DNA of 19,663 nucleotides from DASUSF01 sp036375275 (GTDB lineage Bacteria > Pseudomonadota > Alphaproteobacteria > Geminicoccales > Geminicoccaceae), in the NCBI GenBank assembly GCA_036375275.1, contig DASUSF010000316.1:1-19663 (forward strand), in the 5' to 3' direction. The notes under the pieces are model-generated. The model was given only the letters and a program-made list of their open reading frames with translations, had not been told where the DNA came from and did not search any database. Below are positions 1 through 7,406 of the stretch, in pieces. Position numbers and translations under genes: made by a program. Each line of letters begins with the position of its first letter. Within the stretch, counting starts at the first letter, position 1.

Positions 1-144
1 CCGGGTCTCGCGGCGCACCGCGTTGATGCAGTCCCGGATCTCGTGGCACATGGTCAGGGTGAACATGTTGCCGTCGTCCGGCCGGTTCAGCGTCAGCCAG
101 CCGATCGGCCCGTCCTCCTCATAGAGGATCGTTTCGAAGGTCAT
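1..144 (-). CDS. Enoyl-CoA hydratase/isomerase (crotonase) family, N-terminal part only
   Basis: Only the first 48 codons lie in the window; the gene continues past position 1. The translation begins MTFETILYEEDGPIGWLTLN and continues with RPDDGNMF. The pattern of a short beta strand followed by LTLNRP and an N-[ML]-[FN] turn is the crotonase N-terminus. The start is set by a clean AGGAGG 5 nt before the ATG. The gene lies on the same strand as, and downstream of, the CoA transferase, so the pair could form an acyl-CoA processing operon interrupted by a structured repeat. The oxyanion-hole and acid/base residues lie outside the window, so whether it is a hydratase, isomerase or another crotonase cannot be told. 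Confidence 0.85.
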   Translation of the reverse strand, partial: MTFETILYEEDGPIGWLTLNRPDDGNMFTLTMCHEIRDCINAVRRETR

Positions 145-163
145 CCGGTCCTCCTACCTCGTG

Positions 164-314
164 CTAGAGCCGTTCTCGATGAGGTGGAACCACCTTGGAC
201 AGCGAGTCGGTCGCGCTCATCGAAAGCGAACGGCTCCGCTCCAATGGGACAGAGCAGCTTTGTCCGGACGACCATCGCCGGACGGCGATCGCGTCCGACC
301 GGATGCTGCTCTAG
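164..314. repeat. Structured 151-bp interspersed repeat, copy A (MITE-like, two hairpins)
   Basis: The ends are exact inverted repeats, CTAGAGC (164-170) and GCTCTAG (308-314). Inside are two consecutive long hairpins. The left pairs 167-177 with 226-236 and GATGAG (178-183) with CTCATC (216-221). The right is three-tiered: AGAGCAGC 251-258 with 305-312, CGGACG 265-270 with 292-297, and ATCGCC 274-279 with 284-289. A second copy at 17236-17385 aligns in the same register. This copy fills almost the whole gap between the CoA transferase and the crotonase. Its right end contains the transferase stop codon (311-313). No ORF is visible, so if mobile it would be non-autonomous (inference). Confidence 0.8.
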
Positions 315-1633
315 TGTCCTGATTCCGAAGTTGTTCCCATCATGCTTTGTTGGTCGGCAGCGTCCAGAGTTCTGGTGCCGAGGATGCCCGCCGCCTCGAG
401 GCGGGCGATCTCGTCGTCGCCCATCCGGAGGAGCGAAGCCAGGACGGCGCGTCCGTGCTCGGCGAGCCCCGGCGGCGGCGTGCGCGCGGCGCCGGCTCCG
501 CCGTCGATCCGGACGCCGGTCCCGACCTGCGGAATGTCGCGGCCGGCGTCGCCGGGCAGCCGGTAGAGGAGGCCGCGGGCCAGGAGCTCCGGATCCGACG
601 CCACCTCGTCGAGGCGCTGGATCGGCCCCGCCGGCACGCCGTGCTCCTTGAACAGCGCGAGCCAGTGCGCGCGCGGCCGCGTCTCGAGGATCGCCTGGAT
701 CGCGGCCGCCAGCTCGGCGCGGACCGCGCGCCGGTCGACGTTGGTCGGATGCCGCCCCCGCCAGCCGGGCCGGTCGACCGCTTGGCAGAAGCGGCGCCAG
801 ATCGCATCGTTGCCGATCGCGAGCGTCATCGGCTCGTCCGCGGTCCGGAACACCTGGTAGATCGCGATCACGCTGTCTCTGGCACCGCTCCGCCGCATGA
901 GCTCGCCGGAGCCGAGGTAGGGGACGAGGCGGGGCGTCATGAACCGGGTCATGCTCTCGACCAGGCTGACGTCGATCCGGTGGCCCCGGCCGGTCCGCTG
1001 CCGGTCGAGCAGCGCCGCCAGCGTCGCCATCGCCGCGTCCATGCCGGCGAGCAGGTCGGCCGCAGGCGTCCCCACCTTCTGCGGGTCGTTCTCGATCTCG
1101 CCGGTCAGGTCCATGACCCCGGAGAGGCCCTCCGCGATCAGGTCGTAGCAGGGCAGATCCGCCCGTTCGCCGGTGAGCCCGAAGCCGGTGAGCGAGACGT
1201 GGATCAGGTCCGGGCGCACCGCCTGCAGCGTCGCGGCGTCGGTTCCGAGCTTCGCCTGGAGGCGGGGCACCTGGTTCAGCACCACCACGTCGCACCGCCG
1301 GACCAGATCGAGCAGCAGCGCGTGCCCTTCGGGCTTCGCGTAGTCGAGGGCGAGGCTCTGCTTGTTCCGGTTGACCGAGAGGAACCAGAGGGACTCGCCG
1401 TCCAGGAACGGTGGCCCCCAGTGCCGCGCGTCGTCGCCGCCGCCCGGCCGCTCGACCTTGATGACCAGGGCGCCGTAGTCGCCGAGCAGCATGGTGGCGT
1501 AGGGCCCGGCGATCGAGGTCGTGAGGTCCAGGACCCGGACGCCCTCCAGCAGGCGGAAGGGCGTTCCGGCCGGCTCGGGCAGGCAGTCCATCGGCAGCGG
1601 CGCGCCCCGGCCCTTGTGCTCAGGGTCCTCCAT
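311..1633 (-). CDS. CaiB/BaiF-type (family III) CoA transferase
   Basis: The predicted product is 440 aa, near the usual ~400 aa of family III CoA transferases, which move CoA between acids through an enzyme-bound aspartyl-CoA. Seen: the N-terminal LEGVRVLDLTTSIAGPYATM block (residues 29-48), KVERPGGGD (59-67), and PCYDLIAEGLSGVMDLTGE (161-179), whose Asp164 corresponds to the catalytic Asp of formyl-CoA transferase. A C-terminal KEHGVPAGPI block (329-338) is also present. The start at 1633 is preferred because GAGGCTGAG lies just upstream; Met at 1591 is an alternative without a clear ribosome site. The last ~20 residues look unlike the family, and the TAG stop lies in the terminal repeat of the adjacent structured element. 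Only 43 bp separate this start from the divergent esterase. The substrate is unknown. Confidence 0.9.
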   Translation of the reverse strand: MEDPEHKGRGAPLPMDCLPEPAGTPFRLLEGVRVLDLTTSIAGPYATMLLGDYGALVIKVERPGGGDDARHWGPPFLDGESLWFLSVNRNKQSLALDYAKPEGHALLLDLVRRCDVVVLNQVPRLQAKLGTDAATLQAVRPDLIHVSLTGFGLTGERADLPCYDLIAEGLSGVMDLTGEIENDPQKVGTPAADLLAGMDAAMATLAALLDRQRTGRGHRIDVSLVESMTRFMTPRLVPYLGSGELMRRSGARDSVIAIYQVFRTADEPMTLAIGNDAIWRRFCQAVDRPGWRGRHPTNVDRRAVRAELAAAIQAILETRPRAHWLALFKEHGVPAGPIQRLDEVASDPELLARGLLYRLPGDAGRDIPQVGTGVRIDGGAGAARTPPPGLAEHGRAVLASLLRMGDDEIARLEAAGILGTRTLDAADQQSMMGTTSESGH

Positions 1634-1676
1634 GGCGATGCTCAGCCTCGCACGGCCGGACCCGGAACGGAAGGAC

Positions 1677-2627
1677 ATGGCGAGCAGGATCCCCGACGAG
1701 GCCGACGAGGCGACGCGGCGGCTGCTGGAATGGGTCGAGGCGAGCGACCAGCCGCCGATCACCGCGCAGACGCCGAGGCAGGCCAGGATTGCCTACGAGG
1801 AGGGGCTGACCCGGGTCGATTTCGCGCCGCGCGACCTCCCCGGCATCGCCGGGTTCGAGATCGACGGCGGCAGCGGGCGGCTCCGGGTCAGGCTCTATAC
1901 CCCGTCGAGCGAGCCCGACCTGCCGCTGCTCGTCTACCTCCACGGCGGCGGCTTCGTGATCGGCAGCCTCGGCAGCCACGACCCGCTCTGCCGCGAGATC
2001 GCCGGCCGCGCCGGCTGCATGGTCCTGAACGTGGGCTACCGTCTGGCGCCCGAGCATCCCCATCCGGCCGCGCCGGCGGACGCGCGAGCGGCGCTGACAT
2101 GGGCGCGCGCGCATGCTCGCGAACTCGGCGCCGATCCCGAGCGGCTCGCCCTCGCCGGCGACAGCGCCGGCGGCACCCTCGCGGCGCTCGCCGCCCGGCA
2201 CGCCCGGGACCGGGGCATCCCGCTCCGCCTCCAGGCGCTCCTCTACCCGGCCCTCGACCAGGCGGGGTCGTATCCGTCGCGCGAGCGCTATGCCGACGTC
2301 TGGCCGATCGACCGGGCGACCATCCGCTGGTTTCAGCGTCACCAGCACGGGCACGACGATCCGATGCACGAGGTCGAGGCGTCGCCCGGCCGCGCCGACG
2401 ACCTCGCCGGCCTCGCGCCCGCGTACATCCTGACCGCGGGGCTCGACCCGCTCCAGGACGAGGCGATCGCCTATGCCCGGAAGCTCGAGGCGGCCGGCGT
2501 GCCGGTCCGCCACCACCACGTCGACGGCACGATCCACGGCTTCCTCAACTTCGGCCGCGTGCTGCCCCACGTCGGCCCGGCGCTCGACGACCTTGCGGAC
2601 GCTCTCCTCACCGCCTTCCGGGGCTGA
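1677..2627 (+). CDS. Alpha/beta hydrolase, HSL-family esterase/lipase
   Basis: The product is 316 aa and carries the hallmarks of the hormone-sensitive-lipase family of cytoplasmic carboxylesterases. These are the oxyanion motif HGGG at residues 89-92, the nucleophile elbow GDSAGG with Ser163, the acid Asp257 in GLDPLQDE, and the catalytic His287 in DGTIHGF. The start at 1677 follows GGAAGGA at good spacing and gives the usual N-terminal cap helix (residues ~5-45). An upstream in-frame ATG at 1521 would run back through the opposite-strand CoA transferase and is rejected. The gene is divergent from that transferase, which suggests shared control, but any promoter for one must lie inside the other. 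It would hydrolyse short-chain esters; the physiological substrate is not evident. No signal peptide is seen. Confidence 0.9.
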   Translation: MASRIPDEADEATRRLLEWVEASDQPPITAQTPRQARIAYEEGLTRVDFAPRDLPGIAGFEIDGGSGRLRVRLYTPSSEPDLPLLVYLHGGGFVIGSLGSHDPLCREIAGRAGCMVLNVGYRLAPEHPHPAAPADARAALTWARAHARELGADPERLALAGDSAGGTLAALAARHARDRGIPLRLQALLYPALDQAGSYPSRERYADVWPIDRATIRWFQRHQHGHDDPMHEVEASPGRADDLAGLAPAYILTAGLDPLQDEAIAYARKLEAAGVPVRHHHVDGTIHGFLNFGRVLPHVGPALDDLADALLTAFRG

Positions 2628-2640
2628 AGCGGCTGCCCTC

Positions 2641-2668
2641 TTCGCGATCGGTGCAAAGCCTCTATAAT
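2641..2668 (+). promoter_or_regulatory. Probable sigma70-type promoter of the binding-protein gene
   Basis: A perfect TATAAT (2663-2668) stands out in very GC-rich DNA between the esterase stop and the binding-protein start. The -35 is poor: TTCGCG at 2641-2646 gives 16-nt spacing. It would produce a leader of about 90 nt. Confidence 0.5.
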
Positions 2669-2765
2669 CGCCGCAATGAATCGCGGCCGGGGGGGCCGCG
2701 ACGGCAATCAAAGCTGGCGGCGACTTCCAAGGAAGCGCCCGTCGGGACGATCAGGAGGCTGCTCG

Positions 2766-4061
2766 ATGACAAGGATCACTTCGACCTCGCTGGGTGCGCT
2801 CGCGCTGGGCGCAGCCCTGGCGGCGACCGGCCCGCTCGCCGCCCAGGAGAGCGTCAAGCTCGGCATCGTCGCGTTCCTCTCGGGTCCGGCGGCGGGGCCG
2901 TTCGGCGTGCCGGCCAAGAACGCCGCCGAGCTGATCATCGACGCCATGAACAACGGCGAGCTGCCGCCGCCCTACGATGGCAGCCCCAAGGGGCTCGCCG
3001 GCGCCACGGTCGAGGCGGTCTACATCGACGAGGCCGGCGGGACGACCACCCAGGTCACCGAGATGCGCAACCTGGTGCAGCGCCAGAACGTCGACGCGAT
3101 CGTCGGCTACATCAGCTCCGGCAGCTGCCTCGCGGTCGCGCCGGTGGCCGAGGAGCTCCAGGTGCTGACCGTCTTCTTCGACTGCGGCACGCCCCGGATC
3201 TTCGAGGAGACCGACTACAAGTACGTGTTCCGGACCGCCCCGCACGCCACCATGGACGGGGTCGGCGCCGCCCGCTACGTGCTCGACCACATGGGCGAGA
3301 TCAGCTCCTACGCCGGGGTCAACCAGAACTACGCCTGGGGCCAGGACAGCTGGCGCGACTTCGTCCTCAGCATGAAGGCGCTGGCGCCCGACGCGACCAT
3401 CGACAAGGAGCTGTTCCCGAAGCTGTTCGCGGGCGAGTACGGCTCCGAGGTCTCGGCGCTGCAGGTCTCGGGGGCCGAGGCCTTGCACTCCAGCCTCTGG
3501 GGCGGCGACCTCGAGAGCTTCCTGTTCCAGAGCATCGCGCGCGGCCTGCCGCAGCAGATACGCTTCGTGCTGACCGCCGGCGAGCCCGCGATGTTCCGCC
3601 TCGCCGATCAGCTGCCCGAGGGCACGATCATCGGCGCCCGCGGCCCGCACGGCGTCCTCGCCCAGGAGAGCGAGATCAACGACTGGTTCCAGGAGGCCTT
3701 CAAGGAGCGCTTCGGCGAGCCCCCGGTGTACTCCGCCTACCACATGGCGCAGGCGCTGCTCGGCCTGAAGGCGGCGTACGACAAGGCGGCCGGGGAGGCG
3801 GGCGGTGTCCCGACCGAGGACCAGGTGATCGCGGCCTTCGAGAACCTCGAGTTCCAGGCGGTCGGCTCCAAGATCCAGATGAGCCTCGGCAAGGGCCACC
3901 AGGGCGTCTCGGAGACCGCCTACGGCGTCTTCAAGCTGGAGGACGGCGAGCCGAGCATCGCGGAGGTGATCCGCTACCCGGCCGCGTGCGTGAACCCGCC
4001 CGAAGGCACGGACAGCGTGTCCTGGCTCGAATCCGGCATGCCCGGCGCCCAGTGCGAATGA
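2766..4061 (+). CDS. ABC transporter periplasmic substrate-binding protein, LivK/HAAT (Peripla_BP_6) type
   Basis: A 431-aa secreted receptor for a branched-chain-amino-acid-type (HAAT) importer. The start at 2766 follows AGGAGG and gives a Sec signal peptide: a basic start MTRITS, a hydrophobic stretch LGALALGAALAA, and probable cleavage after PLAA (residue 26). The mature protein opens with VKLGIVAFLSGPAAGPFG, the type I binding-protein start with the ligand-contacting SGP loop. It continues with NAAELIIDAMN, the Rossmann-like AIVGYISSGSCLAVAPV segment and VFRTAPHATMDG. Two Cys, in SGSCLAV and FFDCGTP, might form a disulfide. The matching permeases and ATPases start 686 bp downstream. The family binds amino acids, amides, urea or aromatic and short acids; nearby CoA and ester enzymes favour an organic-acid-like ligand, but that is inference. 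Confidence 0.9.
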   Translation: MTRITSTSLGALALGAALAATGPLAAQESVKLGIVAFLSGPAAGPFGVPAKNAAELIIDAMNNGELPPPYDGSPKGLAGATVEAVYIDEAGGTTTQVTEMRNLVQRQNVDAIVGYISSGSCLAVAPVAEELQVLTVFFDCGTPRIFEETDYKYVFRTAPHATMDGVGAARYVLDHMGEISSYAGVNQNYAWGQDSWRDFVLSMKALAPDATIDKELFPKLFAGEYGSEVSALQVSGAEALHSSLWGGDLESFLFQSIARGLPQQIRFVLTAGEPAMFRLADQLPEGTIIGARGPHGVLAQESEINDWFQEAFKERFGEPPVYSAYHMAQALLGLKAAYDKAAGEAGGVPTEDQVIAAFENLEFQAVGSKIQMSLGKGHQGVSETAYGVFKLEDGEPSIAEVIRYPAACVNPPEGTDSVSWLESGMPGAQCE

Positions 4062-4140
4062 GCGTGACCTCCACCCCTGTCGTCGCCGGGCTCGACCCGG
4101 GCGTGTCCGGTTGAGCTCGGGGCGCAGATGCCGGGATCTG

Positions 4141-4174
4141 CCTGCCCGAGCCACGTCCAGGTGGATCGGGCAGG
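4141..4174. repeat. Strong nested hairpin after the binding-protein gene
   Basis: CCTGCCCG (4141-4148) pairs exactly with CGGGCAGG (4167-4174), and CCAC/GTGG (4151-4154/4161-4164) pair inside with a 6-nt loop. No T-run follows on the plus strand, so it is more likely an mRNA-stabilising or Rho-assisted structure than a simple intrinsic terminator. Confidence 0.55.
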
Positions 4175-4357
4175 TCCGGGGCGGTGACCGCTTCCTCACC
4201 CTTCTCCGGCAGGATCGCGCCATGCCGGAGGCTATGGTGAGAGTCCGACCGCGCGCCAGAGCCCGGGCCGCGCGCGGATTCCCAGGATCGCATGGACCAG
4301 CCTCAGGATCTCAGGAAAAGGTTGCCGAGGTGTCGACCGGACATGCGTGGGCTCGTC

Positions 4358-4378
4358 CCGGCGATCCAGGATCGCCGG
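4358..4378. repeat. 21-bp perfect palindrome (odd centre)
   Basis: CCGGCGATCC, a central A, then GGATCGCCGG forms an exact dyad. It sits inside a larger imperfect inverted region bounded by CATGCG (4343-4348) and CGCATG (4450-4455). It could be a repeat-family core or an operator; nothing in the sequence decides. Confidence 0.5.
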
Positions 4379-4747
4379 ACGACATCCGCCGGACCCTGGA
4401 TGCGCGGGCCGGGTCCGGGGGCGCCCGGTCGCGCTCCGGCGGATGGTCGCGCATGACCTGCGGGGTGCCGGTTCCGGACCTCGTCGGGGCGGGAGGAACA
4501 CGGGGCAGGTCGAGCACTTGTTCATGCCTGCGCGTCGGGATCGGGTCGTGCCGCAGGCTAGGGTCGAGATCCGCCCGCCCGCCCGATCTCGTTCCCCGCA
4601 GGGAGTCTCAGGGTCGCATGGACCCCGTCCAGGAGGCCGTGGAGACGTGACCGGAACCCTGACCGGATACGCTCCCGTCGAGCCCGGCCACGGCAACGCC
4701 TCCGGGTCCGAGCCGGTGATCGGAGGCCTGATGGCCGAGGGCGGGGG

Positions 4748-5644
4748 ATGCTGATCGCGTTCGCGATCCTGATGGACGGGCTGGTGTTCTCGTCCTGGCT
4801 GTTCATCGTCGCGGTCGGGCTGTCCCTGATCTTCGGCGTGATGAAGATCCTGAACGTCGCCCACGGCTCGTTCTACGCCTTCGGCGCCTACGGGGCGGCG
4901 ACCCTGGTCGGGGTCTACTTCAACGCCGGCCTGCCCGTCGCCGGCGCCTTCGCGGCGATGCTGCTCGCGGCGGTCGCGATCGGGCTCGTCCTCGGCTTCG
5001 TGCTCGAGCGCGCCATCCTCCGGACGGTCTACGGCCGCGACGAGGTGATCATCGTGCTCGTCACCTACGCCACCTTCCTGATCCTCGAGGACGTCCTGCT
5101 CCTGATCTGGGGCGCCGACAGCTACTTCGCCTATCAGCCCTACGTCGCCATGGGCAACGTCCGGGTCGGGCGGATGGTGATCTCGAACTACGACCTGATG
5201 CTGATCGTGCTCGCGGTGCTGACCGCGCTGCTCGCCTGGTACGGCCTGAATCGCACCCGCTTCGGCAAGCTGCTCACCGCGGTGATCTACGACCGCGAGA
5301 TCTCGACCGGGCTCGGGATCAACGTCAACCGCGTGTTCATGGTGACCTTCATCGCCGGCGCGATCCTCGGCGCCTTCGGCGGCGCCTTCACCGCGCCCAA
5401 GATCTCGGTCACGCCCGGGATCGGGGTCGAGGTGATCGTGCTCGCCTTCGCCGTGGTCGCGATCGGCGGCATGGGCAGCATCGCCGGCGCCATGATCGGG
5501 GCGCTGATCGTCGGGATCTGCCGCGCCGCGGCGGTCCATCTCCTGCCCGAGGTGGAGCTGTTCGTGATCTACGCGGTGATGGCGCTGGTCCTCGCGGTGC
5601 GCCCGGAGGGGCTGTTCAGCCGCGTCCAGGCGCGGAGGATCTGA
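4748..5644 (+). CDS. ABC importer inner-membrane permease, LivH family
   Basis: The product is 298 aa, the usual size for LivH-type permeases, with about eight hydrophobic spans. Diagnostic blocks are GLSLIFGVMKILNVAHGSFY near residues 26-45, followed by AFGAYGA, and the cytoplasmic coupling segment NRTRFGKLLTAVIYDREIST with GLGIN. The C-terminal AIGGMGSIAGAMIGALIVGI block is also typical. The start at 4748 follows the purine-rich GAGGGCGGGGG and gives an N-terminal helix. It is the first gene of a tight four-gene run (gaps of 3 and 1 nt, then an 8-nt overlap). It pairs with the next permease to form the membrane channel fed by the binding protein. The substrate is not deducible from the sequence. 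Confidence 0.9.
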   Translation: MLIAFAILMDGLVFSSWLFIVAVGLSLIFGVMKILNVAHGSFYAFGAYGAATLVGVYFNAGLPVAGAFAAMLLAAVAIGLVLGFVLERAILRTVYGRDEVIIVLVTYATFLILEDVLLLIWGADSYFAYQPYVAMGNVRVGRMVISNYDLMLIVLAVLTALLAWYGLNRTRFGKLLTAVIYDREISTGLGINVNRVFMVTFIAGAILGAFGGAFTAPKISVTPGIGVEVIVLAFAVVAIGGMGSIAGAMIGALIVGICRAAAVHLLPEVELFVIYAVMALVLAVRPEGLFSRVQARRI

Positions 5645-5647
5645 GGC

Positions 5648-6613
5648 ATGGGCAGGACGATCCTCGGCGACCGCACGCTGATCGGCCTCATGATCGCGGC
5701 GCTGCTCATGGCGGCGCTCGGCTTCGTCCTGCCGGACTGGGCGATCTTCCTCACCACCATCGCGGTCGCCAAGGCGATGGTCGTGCTCGGCCTCCTGATC
5801 CTCTGGCGGACCGGCCTGGTCTCGTTCGGCCAGGCGCTGTACTTTGGCGCCGGTGGCTACGCGGCAGGGCTCGCCGGCCGCTATCTCGGGCTGTCCGACG
5901 CGATCCTCCTGGTGCTGCTCGGCGGCATCGTGGCCGCGGTGGTGGCCTGGGTGATCGGCCTGCTGCTCGCGCGCTACCGCGAGATCTTCTTCGCCATGCT
6001 CAGCCTCGCCTTCTCGATGATTCTCTACGGCGTGCTGGTGAAGACCGAGGCGCTCGGCAGCACGGACGGGATCAACATCATCTCGCCGACCTTCCTCGGC
6101 TACGCGCCGGTCGGCGACGCCCAGATCTTCGCGGTCTACCTGTTCACCATCCTGCTCGGCCTGTTCGCGGCGGGCGCCGTCCGCATCTATCTCCAGTCGA
6201 CCATCGGGATGCTCGCCAATCCGATCCGCGACAACGAGATCCGGGTCGAGTACCTCGGCATCTCGGTCCGCGGCGTGATCCACCTCAAGGTCGTGATCGC
6301 CGGCGGCCTCGCCGGCATCGGCGGCGTGCTGACCGCGCTCGCGGTCGGCCACATCGACCCCGAGATGGCGTACTGGACCACCTCCGGCGGCTTCGTGTTC
6401 GTCACCATCCTCGCCGGCACCGGCAGCGTCGCCGCACCGTTCGTGGGCTCGCTGCTGTTCGAGACGATCCGCTCCTTCGCCATGGAGTACGCCCCCGAGA
6501 CCTGGCAGATCGTGCTCGGCTCGGCGCTGCTCGCGACCATCCTGTTCCTGCCCAACGGGCTCTGGTCGCTGCTCGAGCGCCGGCGACGACCCGCGGCGCC
6601 GCAGGAAGCCTGA
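5648..6613 (+). CDS. ABC importer inner-membrane permease, LivM family
   Basis: The product is 321 aa and is the second channel subunit of the HAAT importer. It has multiple hydrophobic helices, the family block GLVSFGQALYFGAGGYAAGL, a coupling segment ANPIRDNEIRVEYLGISV, and a C-terminal AGTGSVAAPFVGSLLFE block. The C-terminus ends in a basic, cytoplasmic tail (LERRRRPAAPQEA). It begins 3 nt after the LivH-type stop and ends 1 nt before the first ATPase, so translation is probably coupled. The length is in the usual range and no damage is seen. Confidence 0.9.
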   Translation: MGRTILGDRTLIGLMIAALLMAALGFVLPDWAIFLTTIAVAKAMVVLGLLILWRTGLVSFGQALYFGAGGYAAGLAGRYLGLSDAILLVLLGGIVAAVVAWVIGLLLARYREIFFAMLSLAFSMILYGVLVKTEALGSTDGINIISPTFLGYAPVGDAQIFAVYLFTILLGLFAAGAVRIYLQSTIGMLANPIRDNEIRVEYLGISVRGVIHLKVVIAGGLAGIGGVLTALAVGHIDPEMAYWTTSGGFVFVTILAGTGSVAAPFVGSLLFETIRSFAMEYAPETWQIVLGSALLATILFLPNGLWSLLERRRRPAAPQEA

Positions 6614-6614
6614 G

Positions 6615-7406
6615 ATGCCGGTCCTGACGGCGAAGGACCTCGGCAAGAGCTTCGATCACGTGGTCGCGGCCAAGGACATCAACCTCACCGTCGAGGCGGG
6701 CGAGACGATCGGGATCATCGGCGCGAACGGCGCCGGCAAGACCACCTTCGTCAACATGATCACCGGCTACCTGAAGCCGACCACCGGGCGCATCCTGCTC
6801 GGCGAGCGGGACATCACCGGCCTCGGCCCCAGGGAGATCACGGCGCTCGGCGTGTGCCGCTCGTTCCAGGTCGCGCAGGTCTTCCCGACCATGTCGGTCG
6901 AGGACAACATGGCGATCGCGCTCGGCCTCGCGCGCCGGGGCAGGGGCGCCCTCTGGCGCCCGCTGCACACCAACGCGCTGCTCGCGGACGCGGATGCGAT
7001 GCTCGACCGCTTCCGGATCAACGACTACCGGGACGCGCTCGGCAGCGAGCTGCCGCAGGGGGTGAGGAAGCTCCTCGACATCGCCATGGCGGTCGCCTCC
7101 GAGCCGCAGATCCTGCTGCTCGACGAGCCGACCAGCGGGATCAGCGTCGAGGAGAAGTACGAGATCATGGACGTGGTCATGGGCGCGCTCCACGGCGAGC
7201 GCCGGACCATCCTGTTCGTCGAGCACGACATGGAGATCGTCGAGCGCTACGCCGGCCGGGTGCTCGCGTTCTACGACGGCACGGTGATCGCGGACGGACC
7301 CCCGGCGGACGCGCTCGCCGATCCCAAGGTGCGGGAGTTCATCATCGGCGAGGTGCTGCACCGCAGCCGGCGGAGCGAGGAACGCGCGGAACCGGCCGGT
7401 GCTTGA
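6615..7406 (+). CDS. ABC importer ATP-binding protein, LivG family
   Basis: The product is 263 aa and is one of two nucleotide-binding subunits powering the importer. Walker A is GANGAGKT (residues 36-43), followed by the LivG-type RSFQVAQVFPTMSVEDN Q-loop region. Walker B with the catalytic Glu is ILLLDEPTSG, and the H-loop is LFVEHDME. The C-terminal segment VLAFYDGTVIADGPPADALA resembles the LivG/F regulatory tail. The signature motif is unusual: the position normally held by LSYG or LSGGQ reads LPQGVRKLLDIA. The fold is otherwise complete, so this may be a subfamily trait, with the partner ATPase supplying the canonical signature. Its stop overlaps the next start by 8 nt. Confidence 0.9.
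   Translation: MPVLTAKDLGKSFDHVVAAKDINLTVEAGETIGIIGANGAGKTTFVNMITGYLKPTTGRILLGERDITGLGPREITALGVCRSFQVAQVFPTMSVEDNMAIALGLARRGRGALWRPLHTNALLADADAMLDRFRINDYRDALGSELPQGVRKLLDIAMAVASEPQILLLDEPTSGISVEEKYEIMDVVMGALHGERRTILFVEHDMEIVERYAGRVLAFYDGTVIADGPPADALADPKVREFIIGEVLHRSRRSEERAEPAGA

Larger units (their letters stand above)
4062..4747. other. 686-bp non-coding, hairpin-rich intergenic region between binding protein and permease
   Basis: No credible gene is seen on either strand. The region is packed with inverted repeats. There is a small CCGGG/CCCGG hairpin just after the binding-protein gene (4086-4100), a nested hairpin at 4141-4174, and a 21-bp palindrome at 4358-4378. CATCCGCCGGA (4383-4393) pairs with TCCGGCGGATG (4435-4445) around an inner GGACCC/GGGTCC pair, and CGAGATC/GATCTCG occurs at 4565-4591. 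An imperfect 28-bp direct repeat (4281-4308 and 4607-4634) shares TCGCATGGACC. This looks like a mosaic of palindromic intergenic repeats. It could stabilise or separate the binding-protein mRNA from the permease mRNA, as REP elements do in some transporter operons (inference). No strong promoter is recognised. Confidence 0.6.

Noticed and set aside
2676..2765. Upstream ATG extending the binding protein by 30 residues
   Set aside because: The extension is basic and would bury the signal peptide. The ATG at 2766 has AGGAGG and a proper Sec signal, and the promoter -10 lies only 7 nt before 2676.
347..4114. Very long plus-strand open frame (over 1200 codons)
   Set aside because: It runs antisense to the CoA transferase and out of frame through the esterase and binding-protein genes. 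The translation is Arg/Ala/Pro-rich with no domain, a GC-rich shadow frame.
4232..6646. Long minus-strand open frame of about 800 codons
   Set aside because: It is antisense to two clear permease genes. Its Asp/His/Arg/Glu-rich, low-complexity product is the usual shadow of hydrophobic permease codons at high GC.
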